Source of the DNA: Siphonodentalium dalli
Lineage: Eukaryota; Mollusca; Scaphopoda; Gadilida; Siphonodentaliidae
DNA length: 64,000 nucleotides
Direction of reading: 5' to 3'
Assembly (NCBI GenBank): GCA_032622095.1
Contig: CP136066.1
Coordinates: 103,995,319 to 104,059,318 of the forward strand
Shown: positions 13,409 to 26,400 of the stretch, in pieces
How positions within the stretch are numbered: position 1 is the stretch's first letter
Layout of the letters: every line of letters begins with the position of its first letter
The notes under the pieces: generated by a model
What the model saw: the letters and a program-made list of their open reading frames with translations, nothing else
The model's database searches: none
Told to the model about the DNA's origin: nothing
Translations under genes and position numbers: made by a program

Positions 13409-13429
13409 TTTCGTAAACAGGTCGTCTGC

Positions 13430-13457
13430 GGGGGGTGGGGGGGGGGGGGGGGGGGGG
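13430..13457. repeat. Poly-G tract
   Basis: A G-run of about 20 bases (GGGGGGTGGGG followed by an uninterrupted run) lies on the + strand. It could form a quadruplex and is prone to length errors in assembly. Other homopolymer G or C runs occur near 17753, 18090, 19210, 19830, 38757 and 58066. Confidence 0.9.
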
Positions 13458-13506
13458 TAAGTCCCACGTTGACGTCACGGGTTTTGCGGTCACGTGACTC
13501 GAGCAA

Positions 13507-16500
13507 AATCAGCTAAGAAATAATAATCAATTTTTAAAAGTCGCTAAAAACACGTTTATCGATAAAATTATATCTAATTTTTTATTGGATGTTATATTTG
13601 AACCTTATTCACACCAAACTAGCCATATAACATTGAAATGATAAACATTTAACAGTTCCCATTTAAGTATTTGTCTATTATGTCAATACTTGGAGAGATA
13701 TAATGTAAGTAGGAACATCTTTATATATGGAATACCCTACCATTTCAAAAAGTATATAACTTGGAAGTATTTGGCAGATATATTATGTTTGTACAGAGTT
13801 GACACACGACACTTTGTCTGAATCTCCATGCATTTTTGAGTTTTGACGCGCCTCGTTACATTCTTTACCATGAAGTCACCAAATCAGAACGAAAGTAGGA
13901 AAATGATGTTGAATCTGATTAAGTGTCTACATTCGTTCCAAAATTTGCAAATATGTTTACATTCTTTCCGATTTTGATGCCCTGTTAACCAGTTGGCTAA
14001 TGCCTGTTAACCTCAGAAAATATGTCATTTTTAGGTAGGGTGCCGTATGAAACATTGTGAAAAGTTATATTTTGTCACATATCTCGGGGATTCTCGGCTC
14101 GGCGCCCTCTGAATTCGAACCCCCCCCCAGCACAGCCTAGACTAGTAATATTGTGCAATGTAAAGCACATTTCAAATGTGAAACTGCAACGAAGCAGATC
14201 ATACACACCATGATCAATTGAGGAAAGTTATTTCTGTCTATGCGCTGTGTTGTGTTTTTCTTAACTACATCAATATTATTACTTAATTAATTACGAATCA
14301 AAATGTCATCAAATAAGTGTATATACCAGAAGAGTTAATAGGAAACAGTGATAAGGAACGAATCAATGACAAGAATAGCAAAATAATGTGAAGAAATCAC
14401 AAGGTCACAGTCATATGGGTGGAATATGCGGCATCACATGCATGGACACACGTTTGAAAATACGCATCTTGGTACAATTCAACAACTTTTTCTAGTTGTG
14501 CGCGTGTGTCGCCGTAGAAGCAACATATTTCCTGGGGAGAGGAGCTATCTGCGTTGAATAACTTATGCCCCAATTGTACATTAATGATACAATAAAATAT
14601 GTTTAAACTAAAATATTTCCGTTTGACCTACAATGGTAGACGGTGATTATTGTCCAGTGTTGTCAGAGCATAGTGGTGTGTACAAGTTGTTCAATAAGAA
14701 AAAAAATGGTTCTCTATGTATAAATGTTTTTGACAGCCGTAGATATTTTGTTATACTATTCTTGTATGTTATATCATTTATACGCACTGATCGATATTCT
14801 TTATGGTGTGCATTGAGAGTGAATGGTGAGTGTGCAAGGACCCCACTCCGCCCCACTTGTGGTGTCATTATAATTATTAAAATGATTTGGTTTGCTTGCA
14901 TATATGTTTGTATGAATTCACTCTATATAGTGTCAATAACTTATACAACTAAAAAAAAATGGTATTTCAGATCTATACAAACTTTGACACATATTTGTAT
15001 GCATATATCTACATATAAGTAAATATGTACCTGTATGACGCATTCACACCATAGCGTCGTTACCATGCATGTCCTTGTCCTAAAAAGTTCCAATATGGGC
15101 GACAATAAACACAGTAATTTCCAGAGTAAGATGATAATTTATTGCACGCAAATTCGTTTATTTTTGCGAAATACAGCAAAATACAGAAGCCTTCAAACCG
15201 TTCAATAAACATGTATGTATTATCCTTGAACAAATCGATAAGTAAACAACGTTTTTGGCGACGTCAACTTCAACAGAAAATATCTTAACTAAATTATGAG
15301 GTATAGTCTACATAAAGCGCACGTTTGTTCAATTAAATAGAACATATCGACCTAAATTTCAGTATATTACAAGCTACAATTTTCAGTGTGCAATACACAT
15401 ACATGTAGAAAACCACAGTCGTGTGAACCTGTTAACGGTATTACACGCGTGAGAACCGTAGTTTTTACACAACTACGGCTCTCGTCTTAGCATCGCGTCA
15501 GAACAAACTTATGCAATAACGTTAGCACGTTCGCACACTTGTGTCGTTCTATCTAATGTATATAGTGAATGAAGACCCAGGTTTGACATCAATATTGGGT
15601 ATCATATATGAACGATTATCGGGGCTACACAACTCTATCTTTTGAACCACATCGCTCACATATATCAGTACTGTGACAAATAACGTATATAGCCAGTGTG
15701 GATGCACCCTTATTACACATGTTAGTTGACAAAATGTATGCATTGCCTCAATGAACGATTCACTTTCGTCATTCCCACAGTTGTCCGTTTTTGGCCACCA
15801 AGTTTAGATTGAAGTTCGTTAATGACACAAATATGTTGACCATACCAGTGGGGAACTTGCATTGCAATTGTGTTTTTTAAACAGTTGACAAAAATAGCTT
15901 CCCAACTTTATTCAGGTTCAGACACAGACTATGTATCATGTTACTCTGAGTGTGGCTTTCGTGCTGACATTCATCGTACATTGCACTGTCGTACTTGTTG
16001 GAATTCGTTGGCCAGTTCTGCTCATGATTCGCTCGCAACAAACAAGGCCATGTAACACAGCGGACCTGCATGGTTCTCACATAATCATACTAAGGTGGGG
16101 ATGAAATGAAATTCATCATGGTGGCTATTCAATAGCAAAAGCCCGGTCGTGATAATAATGTGAACGTCTTCATTAATGAACAAATACTTTATAGCCGATA
16201 CGTGTTATCACATCGCAACCCATATGTCAAGATGCCAATCAGAAGACCAATAATTCTCTTTAAGCCATCCACAATTATCAAATTTGACTAATTGAATCAC
16301 CACCATCCAATTATCTCTCGATCGTAACCAGGTCCCTCATCGTGATAGATCATTTCTTTTGTGATGCATTGTTTCTTCTCCTTATCTGTGCTATTTAGAG
16401 TCGCGTGATGAGCGGCTGCTAATCTGAATAATCAAATTAATTCCGATTAGCGCCTAAACACGCACATATTAGGGTCTCTTCCCCCATAAAATCGTCAGGT

Positions 16501-17248
16501 GGTTGACTTCATATGAAAACCACCAGGTTGATGGTCCCAGGTATAGTTTCGTTCTGTACTTAAAGTGTACAGGTACTTTAACTAATGCTGGTCAGAGAAA
16601 CTTGGACGCAGTCATTCAATTTTGCGTGTTTTCCATTGACGCTGGACCGTTAACACCACTCAGAACACTATTAGGAGTTCCCGCGGAATTAAAACGGATA
16701 AACATCAGACATGGTCACATTAATATAACTCTGTTTATAGATCACGCGTGAGCCTTGATCTGGATAGTTACTGTCCTGTTAAATCGGATATTCTGATTGG
16801 TCAACGAGAAAGAAAAGGTGGAGCCTTCTGTGTGAGATATTTTAAATTGTTGTAACATTTATCCTATATTGGCGATGTATCTATCGTATGCGATCGCTTG
16901 CGTTGGATGGTGACCATTGACCTCGATTATAAGGCCTTGGTATAGAGACTCCAAACCGTCGCCACACGTTCTGTTGAATAACGTCTGCACTCGCTGTTGA
17001 AGTCATTGAATTTGCATCCTGCCATTAGAATATACAGACCTGTGATCTCAGGCCTTCGATAACAACTTCTGATTTTGGACGATGAGAGACATCTGACCTC
17101 GGATAAATGACTAATATCAAGATAGCATAAGCTAGAACATGTGGTGAATGTCGCTGGGTGACCATCGTGCTCAATTTTCCTCCATGGTTCTGACCTTTGA
17201 ACTTCTGATCGAGTCTTGATTGCTTGTGACATTTGACTTCGATACACC
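13507..17248. other. Region upstream of the globin start; no gene seen
   Basis: No convincing gene is present. The 165-residue minus-strand frame at 17424-16927 lies over globin exon 1 and is a shadow with no domain. The last few hundred bases should contain the globin 5' UTR and promoter. I see no clear TATA box, and a reverse CCAAT word (GATTGG) near 16795 is only suggestive. Confidence 0.4.
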
Positions 17249-17436
17249 ATGGGCTGCTCCCAGTCAGCAAGCGTCTTGCAAGACGTACCGTTTGTGAAGA
17301 TTGAAGTCGGGGACATGTCCAATGATGTCGAGGACCCGCGATTGCCGCTCACTAAGCGACAGAGGTTTAATATTACTAAATCATGGAAAGGTATTGTGCG
17401 GCAACTTAAATACACAGGCATCATGATGTTTCTCAG
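17249..17436 (+). CDS. Globin exon 1 (acylation motif, helices A-B)
   Basis: The start ATG lies in CACCATGGGC, a near-ideal Kozak context, and encodes MGCSQSAS. The acidic linker VEDPRLPLTKRQRF leads into helix A, then KSWKGIVRQLKYTGIMMFL. The exon ends CTCAG followed by GTAAGC, a strong donor, leaving two bases of a codon (phase 2). Joining AG to the first T of exon 2 makes Ser63 and then MFETN, which restores the usual globin helix B-C sequence. Confidence 0.92.
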
Positions 17437-20400
17437 GTAAGCATGCCGTATAACCTTATAACCATTTGATTGCTGAATGGAACATCCCTATACTCAGTTA
17501 GTTATACAAATATATTATGACATACTCCCCATTTTGGATGAATGCATGTAAATTAACCATTTCTATACTGAATGGATTTTCCCATTCAATTATAAAAGTA
17601 TATATTAGAATGGTCTATTAATCGTTCGAAGAGGTGTTCATGTAATACAAGCAGGAGAGAGACTGACAAAGATATAATACAAGAGCAGCACAATTCATTT
17701 CGCGCTCCGCGTGTATACTAATGTAGATAGTCTTGTTTCGCCTGGGCGCTGGAGGGGGGGGGGGTTATTTATAGAAAACGGAGGCCGAGTCCGTTAAAAG
17801 GTGTAGTTGGGAATTTCAATTTCGTTTATTGTCCTTTACATTATTATGTCATTAATGTTGATTTTTGGTTTGTGACAAGCTATGTCAATTACAAATAAAA
17901 GAAATGAAAAGGATAATTTGAAAGTCTTATTTTTCAACTTTTATTTTTCGTTTTGCAGCCCACCGAGTGTTGTGGTCGGAGACGACCGAGTCGGCCGCCG
18001 GTTCGTTAACTAGGTGCTGGTTGTTATTGATATTTTAACGGAATTCTGAGTTGGTCATTCGCGAAACCAATATAATTTATATTCTATGGGGGGGGGGGGG
18101 GTCGTGAGAAAATTTACACATACAGGGCCCAAAAAAAAATTACAGCCCTTTTCCTACCCACCCACCCTTTTTGTGCAAATAAATTATTTTTTTCCGCCTG
18201 ATTTTTTTGGACCCACCCCCTAAAATAAGAAAAAAATCATTTAAAATATATTCAAGACCAAATCAAACAGAATCAAAGGTAAGTTTTAAATTGGTCCGTT
18301 TCTGGTAGATTCCAAGTGTTCAAAAAATTGAAAAACTATCAACGGTTATGATGTTGTTTTCGACATTGAAAAATACATTTTGAAATAAAAAGGGTTTTAT
18401 TCTACAGTATGCACAGATATTGTGAGGTAATATTTATAGTGCCAATAAGCCAACATTGTATTTAATTTTTACATAACTAGTCCAGTTACTAATTAATGAC
18501 TTCTTCACTGTTGTTCCAAAAAAGGTGCCATCAACCATCATATCAGAACACCTTATAGCCATACCTGCAATGACAGTTATATAGTATATAATTATCACTC
18601 TTTGGAGCCAAATAAACAGGCTGGCATGTTTATTTTTTAATTTGAGGTATTTTGTTAGCCAGCACTCTGCAGCACTAGTATTATTTGGTCATTAGACATG
18701 CCAGAGTGAAAATTCCAGCACTATCAGGCACTATTCAATATTAATTTGAGGTGAAATGCAAACCAGCACTCCTATTCAGTCATCACTTTTATTTGGCACC
18801 AGAGAGTGCTTTATCTTATACCTACATATGTTCTTAAGTGTTGGTTAAGGTCATAATCTATGTTAGAACACATTTATTAGTGAAAACATCTTAAAACAAT
18901 GTCCATAATGTGGGTTGAAAAAAATTTGCACAAACAATTTTTTTCAGGCCTCTGAGATGCATCCACCACGCCCGGTATAGGAATGTTTTTGGAACATCTC
19001 CCCTGTATTACTTATATCTTGTACATACCCTGTTCCTATGTGTCTGTAAAGGCCATAACCTGCCTTAGAACACAATTATTAATGAATATATTTGAAAACA
19101 ACTTAAAACAAGGGCAAAAATGTGAATAGAAAAAATTTTGCACACACTCATTTTTTCGGGCCTCTTCGGACCCACCCACCCCGGCCCTGTATGATAAAAC
19201 TTTTGTGCGACCCCCCCCCCCGATTCTATAATTACAATCATGGGTATATAATATATGATCTTGAGCGCGTTACCATTTCTGACATTGGTTTTCTTTTAAA
19301 AGCCGATATGGAACACATTCGTTTTAAGTTAGCGATTTCACAACCAAGAAAAAAGGTGATCGAAATACGTCACTTGTACACTTATATCTTCTCAACTGTC
19401 ATATTTGTTTTGGAACTGGAATCTTGGTATTCATAGTGAGATTGCAAAATATGATACATAGCTCATTTGCTTATTTTTTTTGGTTAATACACCGGCATTG
19501 ATGAAACGTTATGGGGGACGTTTCATTTAAATTTATTGTAGGCATTTACATGATGCAATTAGTCTACTCGTGTGGTTTGAAGATGCCAAAGTGGCAACCT
19601 CTGAGTTAGGGCGGAGTCGTGGCACCAAAAATTGATAAAAAAGAAACTTGACAATAGACAATTTAACCATATATAACGTTTGGTTACGTTTTAAAGACAA
19701 ACTGTGTCTCAATTTAGTGAATCAGCACAACTTAATCAGTAAGTACTTTGGATTTATCCAATCTGGAAGAAATGTGACAATCATCTGCTATTGCCGAGAA
19801 ATCCAACCACGTCGATTGTAGAATTTACTCCCCCCCCCCCCGCCAAAAAAAAAGAGAAAGAAAACAACGTCTGATGTACGCACAGTTGGAAATATAATTT
19901 ACTTCTTCTTTAATCGCGGGATGAATTAATCGCGATAAACAAAATAATGACAATCATTCCGACAAGGTGATCCACTGCTTATAACCCATGTATGGGAATG
20001 ACGTTCCGTGATACCAGTTTGGGTATAGAGAATAACACGTTGAGAAAGAGCATCGGAGGGTTCACATCATTTTAACATGGACAATGCCGAGTCACCCTGC
20101 TAGTTCATACAGTAAAACCATAGTCAGAAATGGTATAGTCCTCAAGATCATATTATTAGGCATATACAAAATATAAAATATACTGGTTTCATGAATGCAA
20201 CACCTCAGAATATTCTGTTAAAAACAACTAGTCCTTCAAATTATTACAACAATTATCACTGAAGGTTTCTCATTCACCACACCAGTAAGCCTCTAAATGC
20301 GGACCAAAATCTACTGATCGGATTAAATACACCCCGATAGTGAGCATTCCAACTGAGACATATTTCACCAGCAATGCTAGCTATTCTATTATATTATGCA

Positions 20401-23400
20401 TTGTGTTCCCGCAATAAAATCTTCAATAGTGGTCCAGCCATTGTTGACACCTAAATACCGAAAGTAATTAATTATAACGCGGTCATAAAAGTTACATACT
20501 GCTACAATGAGACATCCGCGAAGATACGTCCGAGAATATATACATGCTGCAAAATGTCTAACCAGTACGCAATATATCGAGTACGCTATTAATCAACGTT
20601 ACCTCATAACTCCTATGACATCGCCAGATCGGCCTCGTAGTGTGCACTCTGGAGGGCGTAATAATATTTACAACCTTGTGACATTAGTGATAACTAGAGG
20701 TGTGACTGTCCCAATAGGACTAAGGATACCCACCGTGTTTTAAAAGACTAAGATGTTTCACATGTCAGTAAACATTAAGTTAAATACTGAAATAACAGAT
20801 TCCCATTGCAGGTCCACAATCCTAACCCCAAACCCTAATCCTAACCCTATTGACCGAAAAATGTAGGAATAAAAGCTCGGAAAAAGGGGATTAACTCCAC
20901 AAAAAATATTCGGACAGACGTCACAATCACAAATCCACAGGTTCCCATGGTACTACATATTTGTGCCAAGTTTCAAAAACATCGACCTAAAAATTTAGGA
21001 ATAAAAGCTCGGACAAAGTTATGCATTTTGCAAAAAAATTCCAAAGTCGAAAAAGCGGGATAACTCCACCATGAAATCGGACAGTCGTCATAATTGCAGG
21101 TGGTGGTTGATGTCTGTTTCACGGAAAATGTTTACAAAACGACTGCAAAAAACTCCGGACAACTTTGTGTCCATGGATGACGGATGGACGGACAAGCTGA
21201 TTCCATTATACCCCCAACAACTTCGTTGCATATAATAACACAAAATGTGGTATTATACAGAAGCGGGATAGTCGATAATACATATGTGTGTTAATCAATA
21301 TGCATTTGCTGTCGGTATGTCATTATTATAGTTGTGTGACAAATGTTGGGGGTATATAGCCGGGCTATTCCGATTGTTTACTGGTATGGACAATAATGGC
21401 TTCCTACAATGAAATTCTTTGAAAGATCATTGTCGCTAAAGTATATATTGTTAATGCTATCGATTAATTCACATTATCGTCAAATCGGAAGCCAGTGCTC
21501 GTTTCGTCCCGTCAAAATTGTAGGTAAACATACCAGGCTGTATAACAGTGATTTGAAGGTCAGGGGGTATTCATTTGTTTATGCCGCTTTATAATCTTTG
21601 AGAAAAGGGAGCTGTTGCATTTAACATATATTTATTTATCGAATATTGCAATGAATATTTATTTGTCAATTCTTGTTTGAACCGATTTCTAAATCTGATA
21701 TTTTTTTTATTTCTAAGCAATTAATTACATATACTTGGGAATGTGTTTGGGTAATACAGAAGTAAAAGCCGTTATCGGAGTTAATGCTTCCAAGCTGCCA
21801 GCCTGATGCCCATTGCCAGTTGTATATTCAAATGTGTTATCAAATTATTTATGCAGTACATTGCATTGGATATCTTTGTTGTTATCATTTGTATGTGATA
21901 TTTGGTTTTGAGGTACGACTTTCATCAACAATATCCGAGGAATTTCATGAATTGTTCTGGTCTAACGGTTCAAATTCGTATTAATGGCTCATTTTCAGTT
22001 TTATTTAAAAACTATTCGATACGAGGTGATTACTAGTTGGGTATATCAACGTGTACTTACTATTTGTTATATTAAAAGCCAAATTGTTTATGAACACCAA
22101 TTGTGAACTTTTTCTATTATAAATTTACTTGTTTTTCAATTTGTTGGTGGTTATTTCCAGAAATGTTGATGCTGTATCGTCTGCGAATGAAAGCAGACTC
22201 AAACACGTGCTACTGAGTATATCGTTGACGTTGAGCATTTTTTATATTTATTGTTAGATTTCAACCTAGTGCTAGGTTCAATATAACTAACTCTTGAACC
22301 ATTTCTTTGTTATGCCTCTAATATATACGTCAATATAATGGTCAAGTTTTTGGGGGAGTATGTGATGACTGATCATGTCAAATGCTTGCGAAAGGTAAAT
22401 ACATATCGCTACCAAAGAGTCTCTTGTCGTTTTGTAGTTATTCCCATAAATATGATGTTATATGTGACCCGCCATATCAAATCCAGTCGGAAGTCGGGAA
22501 TGTTTTACCCTGTGCCAATGCATTCTCTTATATATGCGAGTCGACCATAGGTCGCCTCGCATATATAAGAGAATGCATTGGCCTAACAATTTTTTACAAT
22601 TTTAATAATTTGTTCTTGTATTCTTTAACAATTTTATAATTTCACCCATACAGAGCCCCAGACAAACATGAGAAGACGACACTCTTCTATGTGCTTCTAT
22701 ATATGTGTGGGGCTCCCTGCAGGGTAATGGATGTTTTTTTATTTTATGTCCTAAAAATTGTAAGATACATTTATTTAAAAAACATGATAAAAAATTGTTA
22801 AGCCAATGAATTCTCTTATATATGCGAGGCGACCTATGGTCGACTCGCATATATAAGAGAATGCATTGGCACAGGGTAAAAAAAATCCCGACTTCCGACT
22901 GGATTTGATATGGCGGGTCATATATATGAAGTAATGGTTGGGCTGTTGAGATGAGAGTCTCTTGTCATTTTGTCGGTATTCCCAACAATATGATGTTATA
23001 GATGAAGTAATGGTTGGGTTGTTGAGAGGTTTGCTCTAATCGAAATTGTTTTTGCGAAGAATATCAAATTTGTTTAAGAAGGCCCTTTTCTGTTAAGAAA
23101 GAATTTACCCATATACCCATACACTAAAGTGAAAACAAATCATCAGAGTGTTCAACAATACTATAGGGCGTATGTAGGTGTGTTTCTATGGTTTATTTAT
23201 GCACGATTACATAAAGGGATCAAAATTTCTGGTATGTTGTGCTATTCACATACAATTTAACGCATTCACATCGCGGATTTACATCTGTTATCAGCTGTTG
23301 TCATTTTACTTCAAATACTAAAACATCCTAAAATATTGGTAATAGGTCGGAGGCGCCCGCACTGTAACTAGTCTATATATACATGTACAAAGATCTAGCG

Positions 23401-26400
23401 ATCACCACAGTACGATGACTTATACTTATTGCTGTGTGCCTCAACCCACAATCATCAGTACATGCAGAAGATAAATCATCATTGAAACATAATAAGGCTA
23501 TCTCAGTATCAGCATACCATAGCCTTGTCTTTAAAGGAGGTATAATAAAATGACATTTGACACAGTGACGTGACTAGAAGGTCTATTGAGGGTGTTCAAT
23601 TTGGAGTTCAAACTGTACCCCATAGAACCAGACCGAATTGTCCGAGTCTATAGTTTCCCATATTCTCAAATTATTGAAATGTTGGAATTATTCGGGCCAA
23701 CATAACACCCCATAATTGTTGAACATTTTCGACTGATAGCTATTCAGTCCAACAAAGTGGCCAAAAAGTAAGAAAATACTCGAATAAAATTTTTGAAAAA
23801 TCAGAATATAAGAACATTGTCGGGCTATACGTGGTCTGAAATGTCCATATAATGTTGTGTCAGGCATGCAAATTCCAACTGTTGAACTTTTTTGCAGTTG
23901 GGGTGAGACATTTACCGGTCCGCGTCACCCCCCACTGTCGATACGTCCCTGAATTATGACAGCTATATTAATGTACAAGGGTTTGGCATGTATTACACCA
24001 GGCTACTTTATGTTATATCTGAAAAATAATACTAAATGGTCTTTACGTGCGCTCGCGCAACAGTATGGCGATCAGTCAGATTCGTAGGTACGTACGTTGG
24101 TGTCACCCTACCGATTTCACTCCATGACGTCACCCTTACGCAGTACATGCCGGCGACGTTACGGGGTAGATTATAGATTTGACGCCCTTGGCACTGACTT
24201 CCGTTACTAGCTCGTTGCTATATAAACAAACCAGCGATGTGGCTTTTTTTGAAAATTGACAGTCAGTACATTCGCCCTGTATACATGTACTTTCAGAAAA
24301 TATAAAACACCACAACGTTATACCCCACCAATGTCAGTGTCTCGATATCATTTGACCAAATTTCTTGACATGAAACCGCGACAGACACGGCGTGAAATAC
24401 ATCGCATTGAGTAAACAATTTCCCATTGTTTCAATTCAACTTCAAGATCGCGGTAAAATCAAAACCGCAATTTGAAAGTGGTAAACATCTGAAAAAGACA
24501 TCAGGTGCATGCAGAAACTAATTGTTGTGCATATATATTTCTATTTGAGGTGGCAATTTTTCATGTTTATCAGTATTTTTAACGATAAGAGCGATGGTAA
24601 TTGGCGGACAATATTTTATCTAGCGCATTAAATTTAAAATAAAAAGTCGTGAATTGGCTGAGTGTTTTCTATGGCCGCACATTTCGTTGATAATTACGAG
24701 CCATTTGTTTGTCTAAATAAAATTTTTAAGTTCGAAGAGCATTAGAATGGGGATAACAGTGTGGTGTTTTGTGATTTCGGAAAGGTACATGGCGAATATA
24801 CTGTTGCAAATAACCGTTAATTGGCTCCGGCTCCGCCGTCGCCCATTAACTAAATTTGCCACAGTATATTCGCCATGTACCTTTCCGAAATCACAAATCA
24901 CCACACTGTTATCCCCTAAATAAAATTATTGAAGATTGTAATTGTCTTTTTTTGCTAACATTAAATTAAATTAAATTAAATAAATTAAGTAAAATACAGT
25001 GAAATTATTTTTTTAATTATTTTTTATTACATTTTTGCGCACGTTGGCATCTATCTGAGTGCATTCTAGTTACTGTGTTTTTCAGTCGTTATATATATTT
25101 AGGGGTCTGTTTCGGCGTTCACAGAAGCGAACATATATATTTCAACATTATAAGTCCATTTAATATCATTTTTACATAAATCGTACACGTAATCAGTTTT
25201 ACAATAAAAAAAAACAATAGAATTAAAGTGATGTGAAACACTCCGGTTGGGTGAACAAATAGAAATGGAGAATAATCTTGCTCAAAGTAGTTATTTTTAT
25301 GAATTTTAACCAAAATTTACAACACACACCGTCAGTCTTATATATTTATTAAATTCAATGAGAGTAGTACATGAGGCTCGTTACCCCCACATCTAAAAAT
25401 ATATTTTTTGGCGGGTAAAATTGTTTGTACTAAAATATTCAAAAAAAAAAGTTTTTTTTTAAACAAATCTCTAAAATTTATAACGAGTTTTCGGTCTCTT
25501 ACCCAAATATCGGCCGACTATTAAATGTCGAATGTTTTTTTTAAATATTTGCGTGTAATATCTTTTGTTATTTTTGTTCAAACAAATTTTAAATATTTTT
25601 CATGAAACTGTTAATTTTATTAATCGATGTCTAGAAATAGCTTTATACCAATTATATGTGTATGGACTGGTCCGAGTCGCTGTAATTTTGGACATTGTCA
25701 CCATCGGTATGAATGCATACATTCCAGTGTTTATCAATCAGACGCAGCCCATACTCATATAATTGTCTCCACAATACCTGAAATAATTTGACACCATTAC
25801 TCTTACATAAATAATAAAGAGCGATTATTCTTTACTTCTCTATCCCGATGAAGTTATTGAGTATATGACAGGTGTGCATTATCGCGAATTATAAATTATT
25901 GAGATGTTGTACTATTTTGAATCACGAGCGGACAATACACACGCAGTGGGTGAAAGTTAAAATGACACAGAACAATATTTAAACTTCAAATTTTAGGGCT
26001 CTTAATGTACCATTTATGTATCGTTTCTCGCTCTACAATCTCCCCTCCCCACTTATAGATATATAACGAAGACGAGAATAACATGTTGATGAAGTTTATT
26101 GGAATTTAATCATTGTCTGAATCTTCGACCGTTAGAGTTATTTCTAAGAGTTTCTTGAATTTTCTCATCGCTTCATCTGCAGCCCATTCATTATTATATC
26201 CGTGTTTGGTCAGTTTGACCATTTTCTTCATGATCATGTTATGTATGGGTGATGTTTTCAATCGATACTGGTATTCTATTAATCGTCTATAACTTTTGAG
26301 AAAGAGAGCAAACTCTGTGTCGATGGTAGCTTCTTTTCCCCACATGCTCTCATCTCCCGACATGCTCTCTTCTCCTTTCGCATCATTGGTGATGCGTTTC

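Noticed and set aside
16927-17424. 165-codon minus-strand ORF
   Set aside because: It overlaps globin exon 1 on the opposite strand and has no recognisable domain. The globin reading has splice sites, a Kozak start and conserved residues.
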